A stretch of DNA of 64,000 nt from Prostheceraeus crozeri (lineage: Eukaryota > Platyhelminthes > Polycladida > Euryleptidae), in assembly GCA_907163375.1 (NCBI GenBank), contig CAJQUW010007815.1:496001-560000 (forward strand). Reading direction: 5' to 3'. Each line of letters starts with the position of its first letter. The first letter of the stretch is position 1. Of the stretch, positions 1 to 12,506 are shown in pieces. The translations under genes and the position numbers were made by a program. The notes under the pieces are model-generated. The model was given only the letters and a program-made list of their open reading frames with translations. It was not told the DNA's origin and made no database searches.

Positions 1-199
1 CAAGGTTGAAAATGAACTGATGTCTTGCTTGGAATTGTGGAAAGATGGTCGAAGTTGTCCTTCAGAAGATGAATTCGATGCATGGTAAATATATTGCAAG
101 ATCTCTCAAGAAGATGGACTCAAACGCATCGGTTCACGCGAAAATGGAAATTCAACAAGTGAGCATTTACTTACGCATACTGGAAATTATACTACATAT

Positions 200-1265
200 T
201 TGTAAAATTAATATGAATAGAACTTATCCGCAACAGTAATAGAAGCATACACTGCCGAAATTTCCCAAGTTTCACAAAATTTTGGCTTGAAAGTCCACAT
301 CTTCGCCGACGACATTCTGCTGTATGGGTCTTGTCCACATGGTAAAGAACCTTCATTGACTTCAAAAATCTCACATGGTATGCATTTTATTCAAAGTTGG
401 CTGAACTCTAACAAGTTGGTGATGAACATGGAGAAGACAAATATTATGTGGTGTGGACTACGCCAGCGCTTATCGGCTTTCCACGAGCAACCTATCTCCA
501 TTATGGACCATCATTTTACTCCTGTGGCCTCTTTTCGCTATCTCGGCTTCATAATTGACAACACATTGTCCTTAACATCACAAGTTTCAAAAACAGTGTC
601 ATCGTGCTTCAGTATACTCCGACAAATCCGCTCAATCCGCCGATCAATTACTCGTTCTCATACTGCCTATCTGGTTGAGTCATTGGTGTTCCCTGTGCTC
701 GAGTATTGCATCGGTATTTTCAATGGGTTGCCTGAAGTCACGATGAACCGCCTTCAGAGCGTGATCAATGCTGCAGTTCGTCTCGTGAAGAACATCCCGT
801 ACTTTGGCCATGTTTCAGGAGCCGCGAAAGAACTGGACTGGTTATCCATGAGGCATCGAGTTGATCTTCGCTTAGCCACCTTGGCCTATAAGTGTATTCA
901 TGGATCTGTTCCATCGTACCTTGGAGAGCGAGTGAAGCTTGTGAGTGACCTTCACAATCGATCTCGACTCCGCTCTTCATCAAAAGAGCAACTCCTCCAA
1001 CCACGTTGCAGACTGAATTTTACACAGAGGAAACTATTCTCTTCCAGTGCAGCTCATATATGGAATAGCCTGCCACCCAAATGTCGATCTCAAGAGACAG
1101 TTAAACTTTTTAAGTCATATGTCAAGCTAATATTTATATGCAAAAGCAGCTGATCGGTCTTTTATTTTGTGAGCTTTCTTATGCTTTTAAATTTTGTGAA
1201 CTGACCCTGAAGCTTTTTAGCTAGTTGTCATTTTAATAAAAATCGTCCTCATCATCATCATCAAG
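200..1265 (+). mobile_element. 5'-truncated LINE, CR1/L2-type, 3' part of reverse transcriptase
   Basis: The open frame (about 239-1153) starts inside the reverse transcriptase and runs to its natural stop. It carries the catalytic FADD box in the HIFADDILLYG context, then the thumb region (WLNSNKLVMN, FRYLGFIIDN) and the usual C-terminal tail ending in WNSLPP and a basic stretch. This layout is typical of the CR1/L2 superfamily. Upstream endonuclease and fingers are missing, as expected from incomplete reverse transcription. A short 3' UTR ends in a (TCA)n run at about 1249-1263, a common 3' tail in these elements. The frame is open for about 290 codons, so the copy is fairly young. The exact 5' junction is not visible. 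Confidence 0.85.
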
Positions 1266-1986
1266 CAAAACACAATACTAGCAGCAGCCTATATTATTGT
1301 ACGTTTAGTATTGTAATCATTAGTATCGAGAACTGCGATACCATCATCATGAAGAACATTTCTGATATCAAGATTAGCTTTAAGTGTAAAAGTTATCAGT
1401 TATATTTTCATTCCAAGAAACTACGAAACATAATCATGTGAATTTCATTTATGGCCTAGATTATGAAATTATGCATGATCATTTAAGAAATAACAAGTTT
1501 TATCATATCATTTTCTTCACGGGTGAGGCATCATTACTGAGTGATAAACTGATTGAACAAATTCTTGCAATCTATTTTACAGGTGCTTTTCAAATGGGAA
1601 TTACGGCAAGTTCAAAATGAGGTCATTCGAAATAATGCAGAAGGTTGTGTTTCAACTCATTCATCCAGTGGTATACATGTAAATAACGCAGGTCCCACAG
1701 AATGTGCAACTTGGGATGTTGCGGATGGAATTGTCTCAACAGCATATATGACTCTGAATTCATAACTGTACAGATTATATAAATACACCTTTGTTCGCAT
1801 TTCGGGTTTTGTTTTCAAAATTCATTCTGGAAAAATATCCCGCCCGGTGCTGAAATGAATAATTATCAACTTAAATGATCAAGATTTAGAAAATACCACA
1901 TAGAATATAGAATCAAAGCTTCACAATTATTACAGAAAATTTAATCGATACAAATCTAAACAGTACTACACCGATTTCCTAGATTT
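1266..1986. other. No gene recognised
   Basis: This stretch between the LINE and the Harbinger transposase is AT-rich and holds only short open frames without recognisable domains. The left terminus of the Harbinger element should lie here, but I found no match to its right-end sequence. Confidence 0.4.
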
Positions 1987-2587
1987 TCAATGCCTTTGAC
2001 TGGCAGCATGTTTATGAGCAGAAACTTTATCAACTGGTTTACCTGTGACAATTTCCTCTTGCCATGAAATCGAACCGCTGTTGTTGAAATAATCACAGAA
2101 ATCCTCTCTAACAGAGCTTGCTCTTAGAGAATAATTGTTTCCACCACTGAAGGTTAAGTTTGTCAACTCTCCAACCTTTTGTTTTCTCCAAGTTGCTTCA
2201 GTGATGATGCCATTAGCATCTTCAAAATCAATCATTGATTCTGGAGAATAACGATATGAAGGGGCTACTGGTAGATCTCTACGTCTCAAAAAATTATGAA
2301 GTAAGATTCACGCATAAACCATTGCTTTGGCTTTTTCTGGTGTGACCTGAAGTGTTCTGTGAAACATTTGCCATCTTGAAGACAGAATACCGAAGGAATT
2401 TTCTGACAATCTCCGTGCCCGACTCAAGCGGTAGTTGTAAATCCTTTTCTTGAGAACTTCCTTCTTAGTTTGCTCTGTGATGTTTGATCCTTCATCATTA
2501 AGTTTACTGTTGGCATATGGTTTCAATATATTTACTTTCAGGGGAAATGCAGCGCGGCCACAAAAACATACGGAATGTTTTTGTATT
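1987..2587 (-). pseudogene. PIF/Harbinger transposase, exon 2 (frameshift and stop)
   Basis: The C-terminal half of the transposase. It begins EYKNIPYVFVA, where a one-base loss in the GCCG-CGCTGC context shifts the frame into AAFPLK. It then runs through NYRLSRARRLSENSFGILSSRW, split here as NYRLSRARR and LSENSFGIL, whose Glu completes the DDE triad. A TGA at about 2308-2310 stands where the family has Cys in the A-C-x-LHNFLR motif. Beyond it the same frame continues through ILLHNFLRRRD and a typical tail (GNNYSLRASSVREDF) to the natural stop. Two lesions in an otherwise well-kept protein suggest fairly recent death. Confidence 0.8.
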
Positions 2588-3558
2588 CTGAAAGAGAAAT
2601 AAATGAAAAAGAAAGATTACGGTAACTATGGGAAATTTGTAGTTCTGTATATGCTTCAAAACTCTACTTTGATCTGCTAACTATATGAGTACAATTCAAG
2701 AAAGACGACACTGTCACTTTAAAAAATAGGAACACATAGTGAAAGTAAATGCTAATTAGGTCCTACGTAACATTAAAAGTAAAAGTAAGCATTAAAAGTG
2801 ATTAATACATACTTGGAACAGATTTTGTCCATTTGGTAATGCAAGATAATTGATATATTTGGCGGCCAAAGAAGCCGACCCACAGCAAATCGAGAAATCG
2901 CTATGTAGGGGATAGACAACAAACAACCCAGGTAGAAAATACTTTCTATGTGATAGTACGGTGACTCTAGTGAAACAGGAAGCTAGTTTAGTTTCCTGTC
3001 TTTGTAGTCTGAGAGCACATTATAACAATGAAGGAAATCATAAGCATATCTCTTGAGCAAAAAAGGTCTTCATAACGCATATAATACTAACTTTATTTAA
3101 GGAAGTTGGGAAGCCAAGTGTCTTGAATATTCTTTTTAATTTTTTTTAAAGGTCAGCATGCAAATGTTTTTCGGCAATAGACGTACAGCCGAAATACATT
3201 GACGTCTAGAAAAAATATTAAAAGATTTCACATGAAAAAATCAAAAAGTTTTGGAGACATTTGGCTTTCCAAGTTACTTCCTTGAACAATTGACTTTAGG
3301 CCAATGCCTTTTTCAAATATGATAGATGAATTTTAACACATGCAATTAACCTACTGGGTATACATAATTAAACATCACACAGGTGAATTTTCGAAGTAGT
3401 GCATGTCTATCAACACAGTTTTTTTACTGATATGCCAATGCAAACGCATAGAAAGCTCTGCAATGGCCTATATACGAGTATGCTCGCGAATAAGTGCATG
3501 AAAACTTAAACAATCTGTTCATGAAATATTTCTCCTGTAAGAATATGTGTTCCCTTAC
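2588..3558 (-). other. Intron of the Harbinger transposase
   Basis: This 971-bp phase-1 intron has donor GTAAGG and acceptor TTTCTCTTTCAG on the minus strand. Splicing joins the second catalytic Asp region to the IPYVFVA motif that directly follows it in the family. I saw no gene inside it. Confidence 0.75.
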
Positions 3559-4303
3559 CTTGAATGTCTCTTGGGGAGGGTAATTTCAATTTTCCATCAT
3601 TTAGTGCTTTGCCAAAATTCGATGCGCTAAAGATGCCACCATCACTTTCCCGTCCAATAGCTCCGATATCGACATAGGTGAAACAATATTCGTCGTCGAC
3701 AACAGCTAGCAAGCACAATGAAAAATAATTGTTATAATTATAGTAATTACTGCCAGAATTAGGTGGGCAGCGAATCCTGACATGCTTTCCGTCGATGGCT
3801 CCAATACAGTTGGGGAAGTGCCATTTTTTTTCGAACCCAGCAGCGATCTTCTTCCACAAACTTTCATTTATTGTTGGAATACATTCATCCTCCAAAACAG
3901 CGATGATTGCTTGGCAAGTTTCAAGAACAATATTCGATACTGTTGTTTTCCCAACGCGATAGCTAAATGACACTGTTTGGTGACTGTCTCCTGCTGCAAG
4001 GGTTCTGAGAGTCATTGCCAAGCGTTCCTTTGGAGATATCGGCAATTTATGGGTCGGTGCATGGAGAAGTTCAGGACCAACTTTAGAAAGTAGACTATCA
4101 AACGTTTTCCTTGTCATTCTGAAATTTTTGAAATGACTATCCTCATCGTATAAGCGCATTTCATTCACCAGTATTTGCTCAGATTTTGTTGGTCGATGCT
4201 GAAAAATTATTTTCATATATATTCTTTTTCGTCGACGCTTTCGGTTTTGGACTTGCAGAAATGTGGCTGCCAGTAAAAGAATGTCGTCCCCGTGATCACA
4301 CAT
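3559..4303 (-). pseudogene. PIF/Harbinger transposase, exon 1
   Basis: This exon encodes 248 residues of the transposase, which cuts and rejoins the element ends in the nucleus. A basic N-terminus (RKRRRKR near residue 21) is followed by a helix-turn-helix region (residues about 60-130) and the start of the RNase H-like nuclease. The first catalytic Asp is in GAIDGKH (residue about 171) and the second in the VDIGAIGRESDGG stretch (about 212). The frame reaches CAAG followed by GTAAGG, a strong splice donor. Joining it to the acceptor at 2587 restores the family motif RDIQ-EYKNIPYVFVA, so this is a true intron boundary. Start chosen at the first in-frame ATG. Confidence 0.85.
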
Positions 4304-4524
4304 GCTTCAAGCTGCTTACTGGTGAAGTGAAAACAACTAGTCTTTCAAATCCGTCTCGATATTTGACGCACGAAGTATAAACATCAGAGTGGTTTCTGGT
4401 CTGCAGAAAGCTTCCCACAAACTGACGGAGATTATTTTGTCCGCTTGCTGGTGCGGATAACGTACTGACTCTGCGTTATCCGTTGACGTCTGCGGACAAA
4501 AAACGCAGGAAGTATAAACTGGCC

Positions 4525-4730
4525 TTTAGGGATGTTTTATGGAACGTGTTATGAGGAGCACGCGTCATACCGCTGTGGAATAGAAACCCGGAGTAATTAT
4601 TTCTCTAATATGACTGACAGCGAAATGTAGATAATTAATTGGGAGTCTGTAGTCCGAGAATTGAGAGAAGATGATTAGAATCAAATGCTTTCAGATTTTC
4701 ATTGAAGTGTCTAGTTTCCTTGCTTTTCCA
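4525..4730. other. No gene recognised
   Basis: Short AT-rich spacer between the Harbinger right end and the duplicated block. Nothing supported. Confidence 0.4.
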
Positions 4731-5665
4731 TCATCTCTACACTTCATGATTAATAGCCTGGAGTCTGAGAAATTTAAAGATTGTGAGACGCAAGCAGTTA
4801 AAATTGTTTGACAGAAGTGTGCATGTTTCATGTTTTTGCTCCATTTTATCGCTACATCAGGGCTGACCGCTTTCTTTCCACAACATCGATAATTTCTTCC
4901 ACTTCACTATGTGATCAATTTTCTAGGAGCGATAAAGTCTCATACGTTTCCTTTGGTGTGAGTTATCTATCTTCTCACTTATTTATGTGTAATTTCATCA
5001 CTCCCAGAACTTCATCCTTCTTTACTTCATGTTTAAAAGTTTGCTTTGTGCTGCTTTTTCGATTATATGTGCTCTTCGTTACTTTGCATATACTCATTGC
5101 TTGATATTCGCGATTTGCATCAATTAGAATACTTTCAATATTTCGTCCGTTTATTGGTGTATTTCATTATACACGGGGAATGGGATAGTAGCTTATTATT
5201 CACGGAGACTGGAACATAGCCTAGCACAATTAAAATCTGGCAATCATAGCACAATTTGCGTGTTTTAATTATAAATGTGGAGGCGATTTACATAGGATTT
5301 ATTACAACATTTATACTTTTTAACTTTGGGATTCTTTATAACTTTTCATAGAAGTATCTACACTTCAAGATTGATTGCTTTAATTACTATAAGAGCAGCA
5401 CGCGGAATAAACTAATTGTCTGAAGTATGAGAAATTGAAGGATTAAGGCAGCTGTCGGTTCCATGTTTTTGCTGTACTTCATTGCTGCATCAGGGATGAC
5501 CGCTTCTGCGACATTAATAACTTATACCACTTCACTATGTGATCAATTTTGGAGGAGTGAGAAAGTCTCCCAGGTTTCCTTTGGTGTTAATTACTTTTTC
5601 ACCTATTAATGTGCAATTGTATCTGAAGTATATTTTTCATCACTCTGAGAACTTTCTTTAAAATT
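4731..5665 (+). repeat. Old direct duplication of about 310 bp
   Basis: Two diverged copies lie at about 4731-5040 and 5355-5665, offset by about 620 bp. Shared runs include CATGTTTTTGCT, CACTTCACTATGTGATCAA and GTTTCCTTTGGTGT, in the same order and orientation. Small insertions and many substitutions separate the copies. No long open frame is shared, so this looks like a non-coding segmental duplication or two copies of an unnamed repeat. Confidence 0.6.
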
Positions 5666-6816
5666 CTCCCGCATGAATCTTGAAATCTTTACATCTTCTT
5701 GTGTTGATTACAATTGAAACATCTGAAACAACTTTATCCCGACTATAGAGAGCAAACTAAAAGAAATCACATTAATTACCACAAAATCGTAAGCGCCCGA
5801 TCCATGTTTTGTTTACTGTGTTTGTGTGACATGACCAAGACTGACTTCATACATTTGCATTCTCACCCGCAAACAGACTTCACTTTCAACTCGTATTGAT
5901 GATGTAAACACCGCGATTCATTCCATTCCTACACAATGGCATTCACACATTGCATACAACAGCCATGATTTGTAGCAGTGCAATAAGCAACGAAAAATGC
6001 TCTTGTTATCGTTAGCTAAGCGATAAGCAGGGATATTCCCTTACAATGGATACATGCAGTGAAAGGAATCTACTTGTTGGTTCGATATCAGTATATACGA
6101 AAATTGACCTCAGTTGGAAACAGTGCTGTGTGAAGACATAATAATGCAATTTCTGAGCACGGCTCATTGTTTGAGAGTACAAGTTAAGAAGGGCAATAAG
6201 TAGTCGAAAGGAAATGAAAGAGAATTGAATAGGAAGCCCGCTATCGCCAACAACTCAGGCCAAGCAGCACAAAATCAAATTTGACCTATCCTCACTGCAG
6301 GGGTGTTATTCGGAGACAAAAGTACTGAACTCTAGAAGGGATATGAGATGGAACACAGAGGAAGGCGAAGAACTGTTAATCGAGATGACGTAGACCACAT
6401 AGACAAAACTGCATGCGCTTTGTAGGCAAAACATAGAATCCATTTTCTGGTCTCAACCCACAATTGCCATTTACACCATGATTGGATCACATAACCACTG
6501 CTATGATCATCACATGTCACGATGCTGTGAGCATATTGTGATTGAATAATTCATTGCATTTAAGTCCCGATGCTTCAATCTATCTGAAGTAAAGCATCAA
6601 ATCTTGCTGCAGCATCGTTAGTGGATCAATTTGTTGGAATGTTCACCAATATGACGCGTAAAGCAAACCGCGCTAATGTATTTGCTTACTCCAACAATTA
6701 CATTAATTGATTAATCCAACATGATTTGACCTGCTTCATCCATCCTTGAGCTGGATGCGCGCATTAGCACATTGAAGGATGCCTTGGATAAAGTGAATTG
6801 GTATTGGCGCTCATCT
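5666..6816. other. No gene recognised
   Basis: AT-rich sequence with only short open frames that lack recognisable domains. No RNA gene or repeat structure stood out. Confidence 0.4.
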
Positions 6817-6864
6817 GCTCCCGGAGTTGGAGTCCTATCAAATTGTCGGAACTCTGCATCCCTG
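6817..6864 (+). mobile_element. Right-end fragment of a hAT-type MITE
   Basis: The stretch carries GGAGTTGGAGTCCTATCA and ends in CTCTGCATCCCTG. Its reverse strand begins CAGGGATGCAGAG, a hAT-like terminus. The same GGAGTCCTATCA motif and CAGGGATG terminus occur in the larger element at 61095-61851, so they are probably one family. No convincing left partner or target duplication was found. Confidence 0.45.
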
Positions 6865-7902
6865 ATATGAAGCGCTCACCTAGAAACGCTCTTTGAATGA
6901 TCAGATTACGTGATCTAAATTCTATAAAATCAGTTAATAGCATTTAGGCCATCTTGTTGAACCCTATGCAATTGTTCTACAGAATACGGTATTTATTGAC
7001 TGCCATAAGCATTGTGCATCAGGCAAAGTTAATTCGCAAACCGCCATGTTGACTGTCAATGCCAAGAATGCTTTTGATGCGGTTAACTTAACCGCAGCAA
7101 TAATTGTTTTCGACAGACAATAATGAAATCACGGGTCTTAAATATGTAAATACATCAATCAAATAATGCGTTTAAGGCGATCAACGCCATTTCTCTGTCT
7201 TCACAAATTGATTATGAATTTAGTATTGCGATTCTTATGCTTTGCTTCAACATTTAGTAAATGGCCTGTACTTTTCCACTTTTCTAGTCTTATATTTTCC
7301 ATCATTTTTCTGTGGACGAATTTCGAAAATCTTACATTTTAAAATGCCTTTCTTAAAATCAATTCTTTTTAAATGCATCCGGATTAGATAGATTAGAGCT
7401 ACATATAAATATAAAATGTCATAACTTTCAGTATACCATCGTCAAAACACTTTATCTAGATAAAAGTTATGATTGGAGTGGATTCCTACCCATGCCCAAC
7501 GCAAGGCATAAAATGAATTTCACATACCATCATTTGGGTGCATTATTAAATTATTGATCAAGTCATCATTTCCTGAGGTAAATGACAGATTTTTGTTAAG
7601 TTTAGGCTGATGCCTATGTATCGGACGCATCCAATACAACTGTCAAAACTCACCTCTGAGCTGACTAAAAGTGGCTTTACTCCATTTTAAAATGGTAAAT
7701 AACACACTCTTATCGATCATAGCAAGCTTTAAGGACATTGCTGCTGGAGATACAAACTCAGATGCTAAGCTAATTACCAGCTTTAGCTGCCATACACCAT
7801 CATATATTAATGTGCCATGTGTCACATTAACTGTAATTGAATTCGACCGTTGAGTAATGCAATTGTTCGTCACCAGCATTCAAATAATTACGATGTTGTA
7901 TT
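6865..7902. other. No gene recognised
   Basis: AT-rich interval up to the hAT target duplication. Two overlapping 60-80-codon frames on opposite strands (7643-7879) show no recognisable motif. Confidence 0.4.
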
Positions 7903-7910
7903 TTATAAGC
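7903..7910. repeat. 8-bp target site duplication, left copy
   Basis: TTATAAGC lies immediately left of the hAT terminus and is repeated exactly at 12499-12506. An 8-bp duplication is the hAT hallmark. Confidence 0.9.
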
Positions 7911-10900
7911 TAGGGCTGTGAGGTAAGTTACCGCGCGGTTAGTTACCCGGCAAATTACCCGATAAATTACGGGGTAATTTATTTTATAAATTACCGGGTA
8001 ATTTATTCTTATATTTATGTTTTCTCTGAAAATAATTGTTTGTAATGTGTGATGCTGAAATAAAACAATTCAAAATGAACTCTGATGAATTTTTGCTTTA
8101 ATGCAAGTGTAATTTCGCATCATAAGTAACTATGGTTTCAGAGAAAATTGATTTCGCGTTTTTAATGACCTGAGTTATAAATTACCGTCTCCTATAAATT
8201 ACTGTTAAATCATTATCTCAGAAAATTATCAAGATATATAAATTTCTTTTCGGTATCCTTTTCCCAAGCATGTTCCGGAAATTCTAAGGCCTAGAGCAGA
8301 TACTCCTTTTCTCCACTTCTCAGCCTTCTAAGCATTTTCGTCGACGAAGGGCTATGTACTGAGCGGTCAAACCTTGCCAGTATTGTGTTTGCAAATATTG
8401 TTCTGCTAAGTTTAAGCCATTTAGCGGAAGGTTGCTACTATGTCCCAATAAGTGTGAAAGAATCATACAGGGAAACCGTATGCCAGCAATCCGTAGCATC
8501 TAAGAAGAAACGTCTGACATACCTTTGCAGTCGTACCCGACAATGACTGACTCTTCTGCCTCAACAGCTACTGAGTCTATTCTCCTTGATAGTGACGGTG
8601 TCGATGTTGATGATAGTGATGATGACTATGAAGTTGATATCGATCGTCATACTTCGACAGATGAAAATATCATAGATGAAAAAGCAACAACCTCTTCTAA
8701 TCTCAGTACTGCGAACAAAGAAGCAGTTAGAGAAACCGTCAAAGTCAAAGGAGCAGGTTCTACGTCAAAGAATACTGAACAGAGACAATTGACTCCATTC
8801 ATCGACCGAATCAGTCTCATAGAACAAAGGGAAATCGAAATATCTTTAGCACGTCCCATTTATGTTTCTGCAACGCCGTTGAGTATAACGGAAAATCGTT
8901 GTTGGCTCCAATTTTTTCACAAGATTCGCTCAGCCTCTCAAAGTCCGTCAAGACATCGTCTTAGCAATTCTCTGTTGATGAATGAAAATAAACTGTCGAT
9001 TCACCAATCAAAGATATGGCGTCTGATTCGAAATGTATCACTGTCTCAGCTGATGGTTGGTCGTGTATCGCAAATGAATCGCACATACAGATACTATTCT
9101 TCACACCAGAGCCCATTTTCTTCAAAAGCATTCACACAAATGAGAAGCGGCACACTACTGAGTATATCGCAGAATGTATTATTGTTGCAATCCAGGAATT
9201 TTGCAAACTGAACCAAATTGAATCGGAAAGATTGAAATCTCTAGTAACTGACAACGCAGCCAACATGGTCGCGGCTTGGAAGATGATCAAAGAAGAATTT
9301 CCAAATGTCACCACGTATGGATGTTTAGCCCATGGGATAAATCTATTGGTTTCTGACATGTGAAAAATGATATCGTTGAGCAGTGTACTCGCAGAAAATT
9401 TGGAAGTAGCCAAATTTTTCAAATATCGCCATGTGCCAAAAGCCATTCTTCTTCAACACGGAGGTTTGAATGTGAAGCTGGCTTGTCCGACTCGATGGTC
9501 CACTTACTATGAGATGTTGCAGCGAAACTTGCGTATAAAGAATGCCCTAAGACTAGCCATTATTGACTCAAACTGCGACGCTCCAATCCATCTGCAAATG
9601 AGAACCTTAAGCGAAGATGACTTCTGGGTTCCTACCGAAACCGTTGCGGCTTTACCGAAACCTGCAAGTCATGCTATTTCAGCAGCAGAAGGCGACTTCA
9701 TCTCAATCTCGATAGCACCGGAGGTGCTTTCATACATGGAAGCTTCAATGATCCAAACTCTACGCCAATCATTTCTTTCTGATGAAGAGAAAAAATGTGT
9801 GCAATTATTCATCGAGAATCGCCGAAAATTCTGCATTTCCGGGCAGCACTATGCAGCAAATTTTCTGGACCCCAGGTTCAGGGGTAGAACTCTAACGAAA
9901 CAGCAGTTGGTTCTTGCTGAAGATACTCGTACAATCTTCGAAATTGCACACAAAACGAAACTCTCAACGACATCTGTATCTAAGGATCTGCTTGAATATA
10001 GAGCAAGATCGGGTGCTTTGTTCAATTCATCCCGCATGATTTGGAAAGTCGACTACGACACGGATCCGATTAAATGGTGGCAATGCTATGGGAATACGCG
10101 ACAGCTGAATGTGGTAGCCGTCGTTCTTCTTTCGATGTCGGCCACAACTGCTGCGGTTGAGAGAGCAAATAAGGAATTCAGTCTTCAAAAAACGAAACTC
10201 AGGAACTCCTTGACTGACGAAAGAGCAAGTATTCTGACGTCTGTTGCTTACAACCATAAAATAAAAAGTCGACTTAAAGAAGGAACCGGTCAAAAGAAGA
10301 GCAAGTGTCATCTTATTTTCAAAAAAAATGAAGATTATGACCCGAATCATTTGCTCAAAGTTGATGGTGCCGTGAAGGATTCCTCTGATAGTGACGATGA
10401 CGAAGACCTCCTGGAAATAGACGAAGTGGATGATGACCAGTTTTTGCAGTCCAAGAGGGAAACCATCCCTTTGAATATTCCTGTGGAGGTCGGGCCTTTG
10501 TGGCAGCACGAATCATCGTTGAAAGCAGGGGAAATCATGGTTTGAAGTACAAGGTATTCATTGGAAAGATAACGGCAATGTTGGAAGAAGATGATTTCAC
10601 TGTGTCTTTCCTCAAAGTGAATAAATTCGGTACATACACATTTCCACTGTTTGTCGATGTGTCAATTGTTGATCGAAAGGATCTATGTGCCATTTCAGCA
10701 CCAGATGTTGGAAGACGCGGTGACTTCTCATTTCCAACTGAAGAAATAGAGCGTGTTGCTCTTCGCTTATCCTCCTAATTCAGTGCTCTTACTGCATGGC
10801 TACTATTTGTGGCAATCACTGATCATGTTTAGTCTTATTTTTTAGTATTTTGTCCTCCTTACATTTTCTGAGTACCGGTACATGTAATTTCCGTAATTGT

Positions 10901-12498
10901 TCATGGTCAGCTTCACCGCAAAAGTTCAATTTGTGTAATATGCACGTACTCAAATTCATTATTAAGTTATTGTCATCTATTAACGAGTAGATGAAGAAAA
11001 TATTGTGTGTACCTGATGAATATTTACTATATATGATTCATTTGCAAAATATCCTAAACATGAAATAATAGGGAAGAAAGGTTGCACACTTTCGTATGGG
11101 AATCAAAACTCAAAACATAAAAATTCTTGAGCATCATCTTAAAGCGTTCTAAGTTCTCTTAGTCCGATCAGTCAAATATCTGTTCCTATCATTCTTCTGT
11201 CAGTTTTGGGCCCTATCTGTTCTTCGATTACCGTGTTCAGTGTAGACACACGGAACGAAATATAGTAAGTGGTAATAATTGATGCAATAATAATCCTAAT
11301 GCAACATCTTGATATGAAGTACGGATTGATTAGTTATGAAATTCTTGCATAGTTTTGCACTGTGTTCGGCTTAACATGATCACAGCTTCCATTGGAGTAT
11401 TAGTCTTCAATTGATTAAATCTGTTCATGCTTTAGAAAGCATTAGTTAATATGAAATTGAATTTATCTACAATGTCGATGAAGAAATGTTTATGATATAT
11501 TCGTATATCCAATCAGATTGATTCATATATGAACATTTCTTCACTTTTGAACGGTGCATAATCCTGTAGCTTACATTGTAAGTAAATATACCCACCTATG
11601 AGATCCATTCTAATTTTTGCTACGATTACCTTGCTAAAAAATGAATTATTTTGTTACCCAACATTTCTGTTATATACATTTTGTTATCATCTTTGTTATC
11701 GGCGCTGCCCGTGCTGATTAATCGAATTTTTTGTAGTCTTCTTGTGTGCGCATCTTCGCATGTTTTGTAACATCTATCTCCAATCATATTGATTTACTGG
11801 TATAATCATATTTTGTATGCAATTTTTACTTTTATAAACACCGATGTATAAGCAAGTCCAAATAGATGAAGATTACATTTTATATACGGTATACAATCAT
11901 TTAGCGGTCTCTGAACAGTATATTCATTGAGATTATGTCGAGTTTCACAACAATTTGTTTGATGAAAGAGAAATATTTTTTACCCAAAATTTTTGTTGTC
12001 TTTTTCAATTTCAGCAGTATATTAAAAGCATGTTTTCATCAAAATAAGTCTTTTATTCATAAGTCAATTTTGGTGAAAGTCTTAGGCCCTGTAGCCTTGT
12101 GTCTACATATAGCTGTATTATTAAGAAATTAAGACACGCGAATAAGAGAACATGTTTACAATAATGAAATAGGCATAGAATCGAATTTATTCCAACTTCC
12201 AACTTCAAGACCAAATTGCACTATATCTATGGCTATTGGCTGCAAAAGGCAATTGCAAAATTGGGCCAACTAACCTCCGGGGACAAAGTTGACAAATAAA
12301 GACTCAAATGGGGCGCTATGATTCTAGGTAGTCTTATAGTGTCAAATAGTCTTCTAATAACGCATACTTGAATTGCTTGGGTGAGCCGGGCGCGCTGCTG
12401 CTATATTTTTCATAAATTACCGTAACTTACCGCATAAATTACGGTAATTTTCGGTAAGTTACCGCCTTGGGAATGTTACGGCAATTTATACAGCCCTA
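7911..12498 (+). mobile_element. Near-complete hAT transposon, 4,588 bp
   Basis: The element starts TAGGGCTGT and ends ACAGCCCTA, a 9-bp terminal inverted repeat. It is flanked by a perfect 8-bp duplication, TTATAAGC. Both ends carry clustered short motifs (ATAAATTACC, GGTAAGTTACCG and their complements), at 7925-8220 and 12410-12490; these are likely transposase-binding subterminal repeats. The transposase gene lies centrally on the plus strand. The coding region carries two frameshifts and one stop, yet the target duplication is unmutated, so the copy is fairly recent. Sequence between 10779 and about 12400 has no recognised gene. Confidence 0.92.
8546..10778 (+). pseudogene. hAT transposase (DUF659 and hATC domains) with three lesions
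   Basis: The cut-and-paste transposase of the surrounding element, acting on its own ends in the nucleus. An acidic, low-complexity N-terminus precedes the region ARPIYVSATPLSITENRCW and PSRHRLSNSLL. A frameshift near 8975-8995 leads into the DUF659 part (VSADGWSCIANESH, VTDNAANMVAAW, GCLAHGINLL). A TGA at 9361-9363 interrupts it; the frame resumes with CPTRWSTYYEML. The hATC dimerisation domain follows (KWWQCYGN, MSATTAAVERANKEFSLQK). A second frameshift near 10500-10545 leads to an extra C-terminal domain ending at 10778 (FIGKITAMLEEDDFTVSFL, DLCAISAPDVGRRGDF). Start taken at the ATG at 8546, inside the open frame that begins at 8525; an upstream start or BED zinc-finger exon could be missed. 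Confidence 0.88.
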
Positions 12499-12506
12499 TT
12501 ATAAGC
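12499..12506. repeat. 8-bp target site duplication, right copy
   Basis: TTATAAGC, identical to 7903-7910, directly follows the right hAT terminus. Confidence 0.9.

Larger units (their letters stand above)
1987..4524 (-). mobile_element. PIF/Harbinger DNA transposon
   Basis: The element encodes a DDE_Tnp_4-type (PIF/Harbinger) transposase on the minus strand. Its probable right terminus is near 4524, where the reverse strand begins GGCCAGTTTATACTTCC. The flanking bases allow a 3-bp duplication (TTT or TTA), but I could not find the matching terminus on the left, so left-end loss or divergence is likely. The second Harbinger gene (Myb/MADF-like) was not seen. The transposase carries one frameshift and one in-frame stop, so this copy is probably dead. 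Confidence 0.8.

Noticed and set aside
6028-6304. CAGGGATATTCCC and CAGGGGTGTTATT as left ends for the relic at 6817-6864
   Set aside because: Neither the following sequence nor the flanking bases match the right end.
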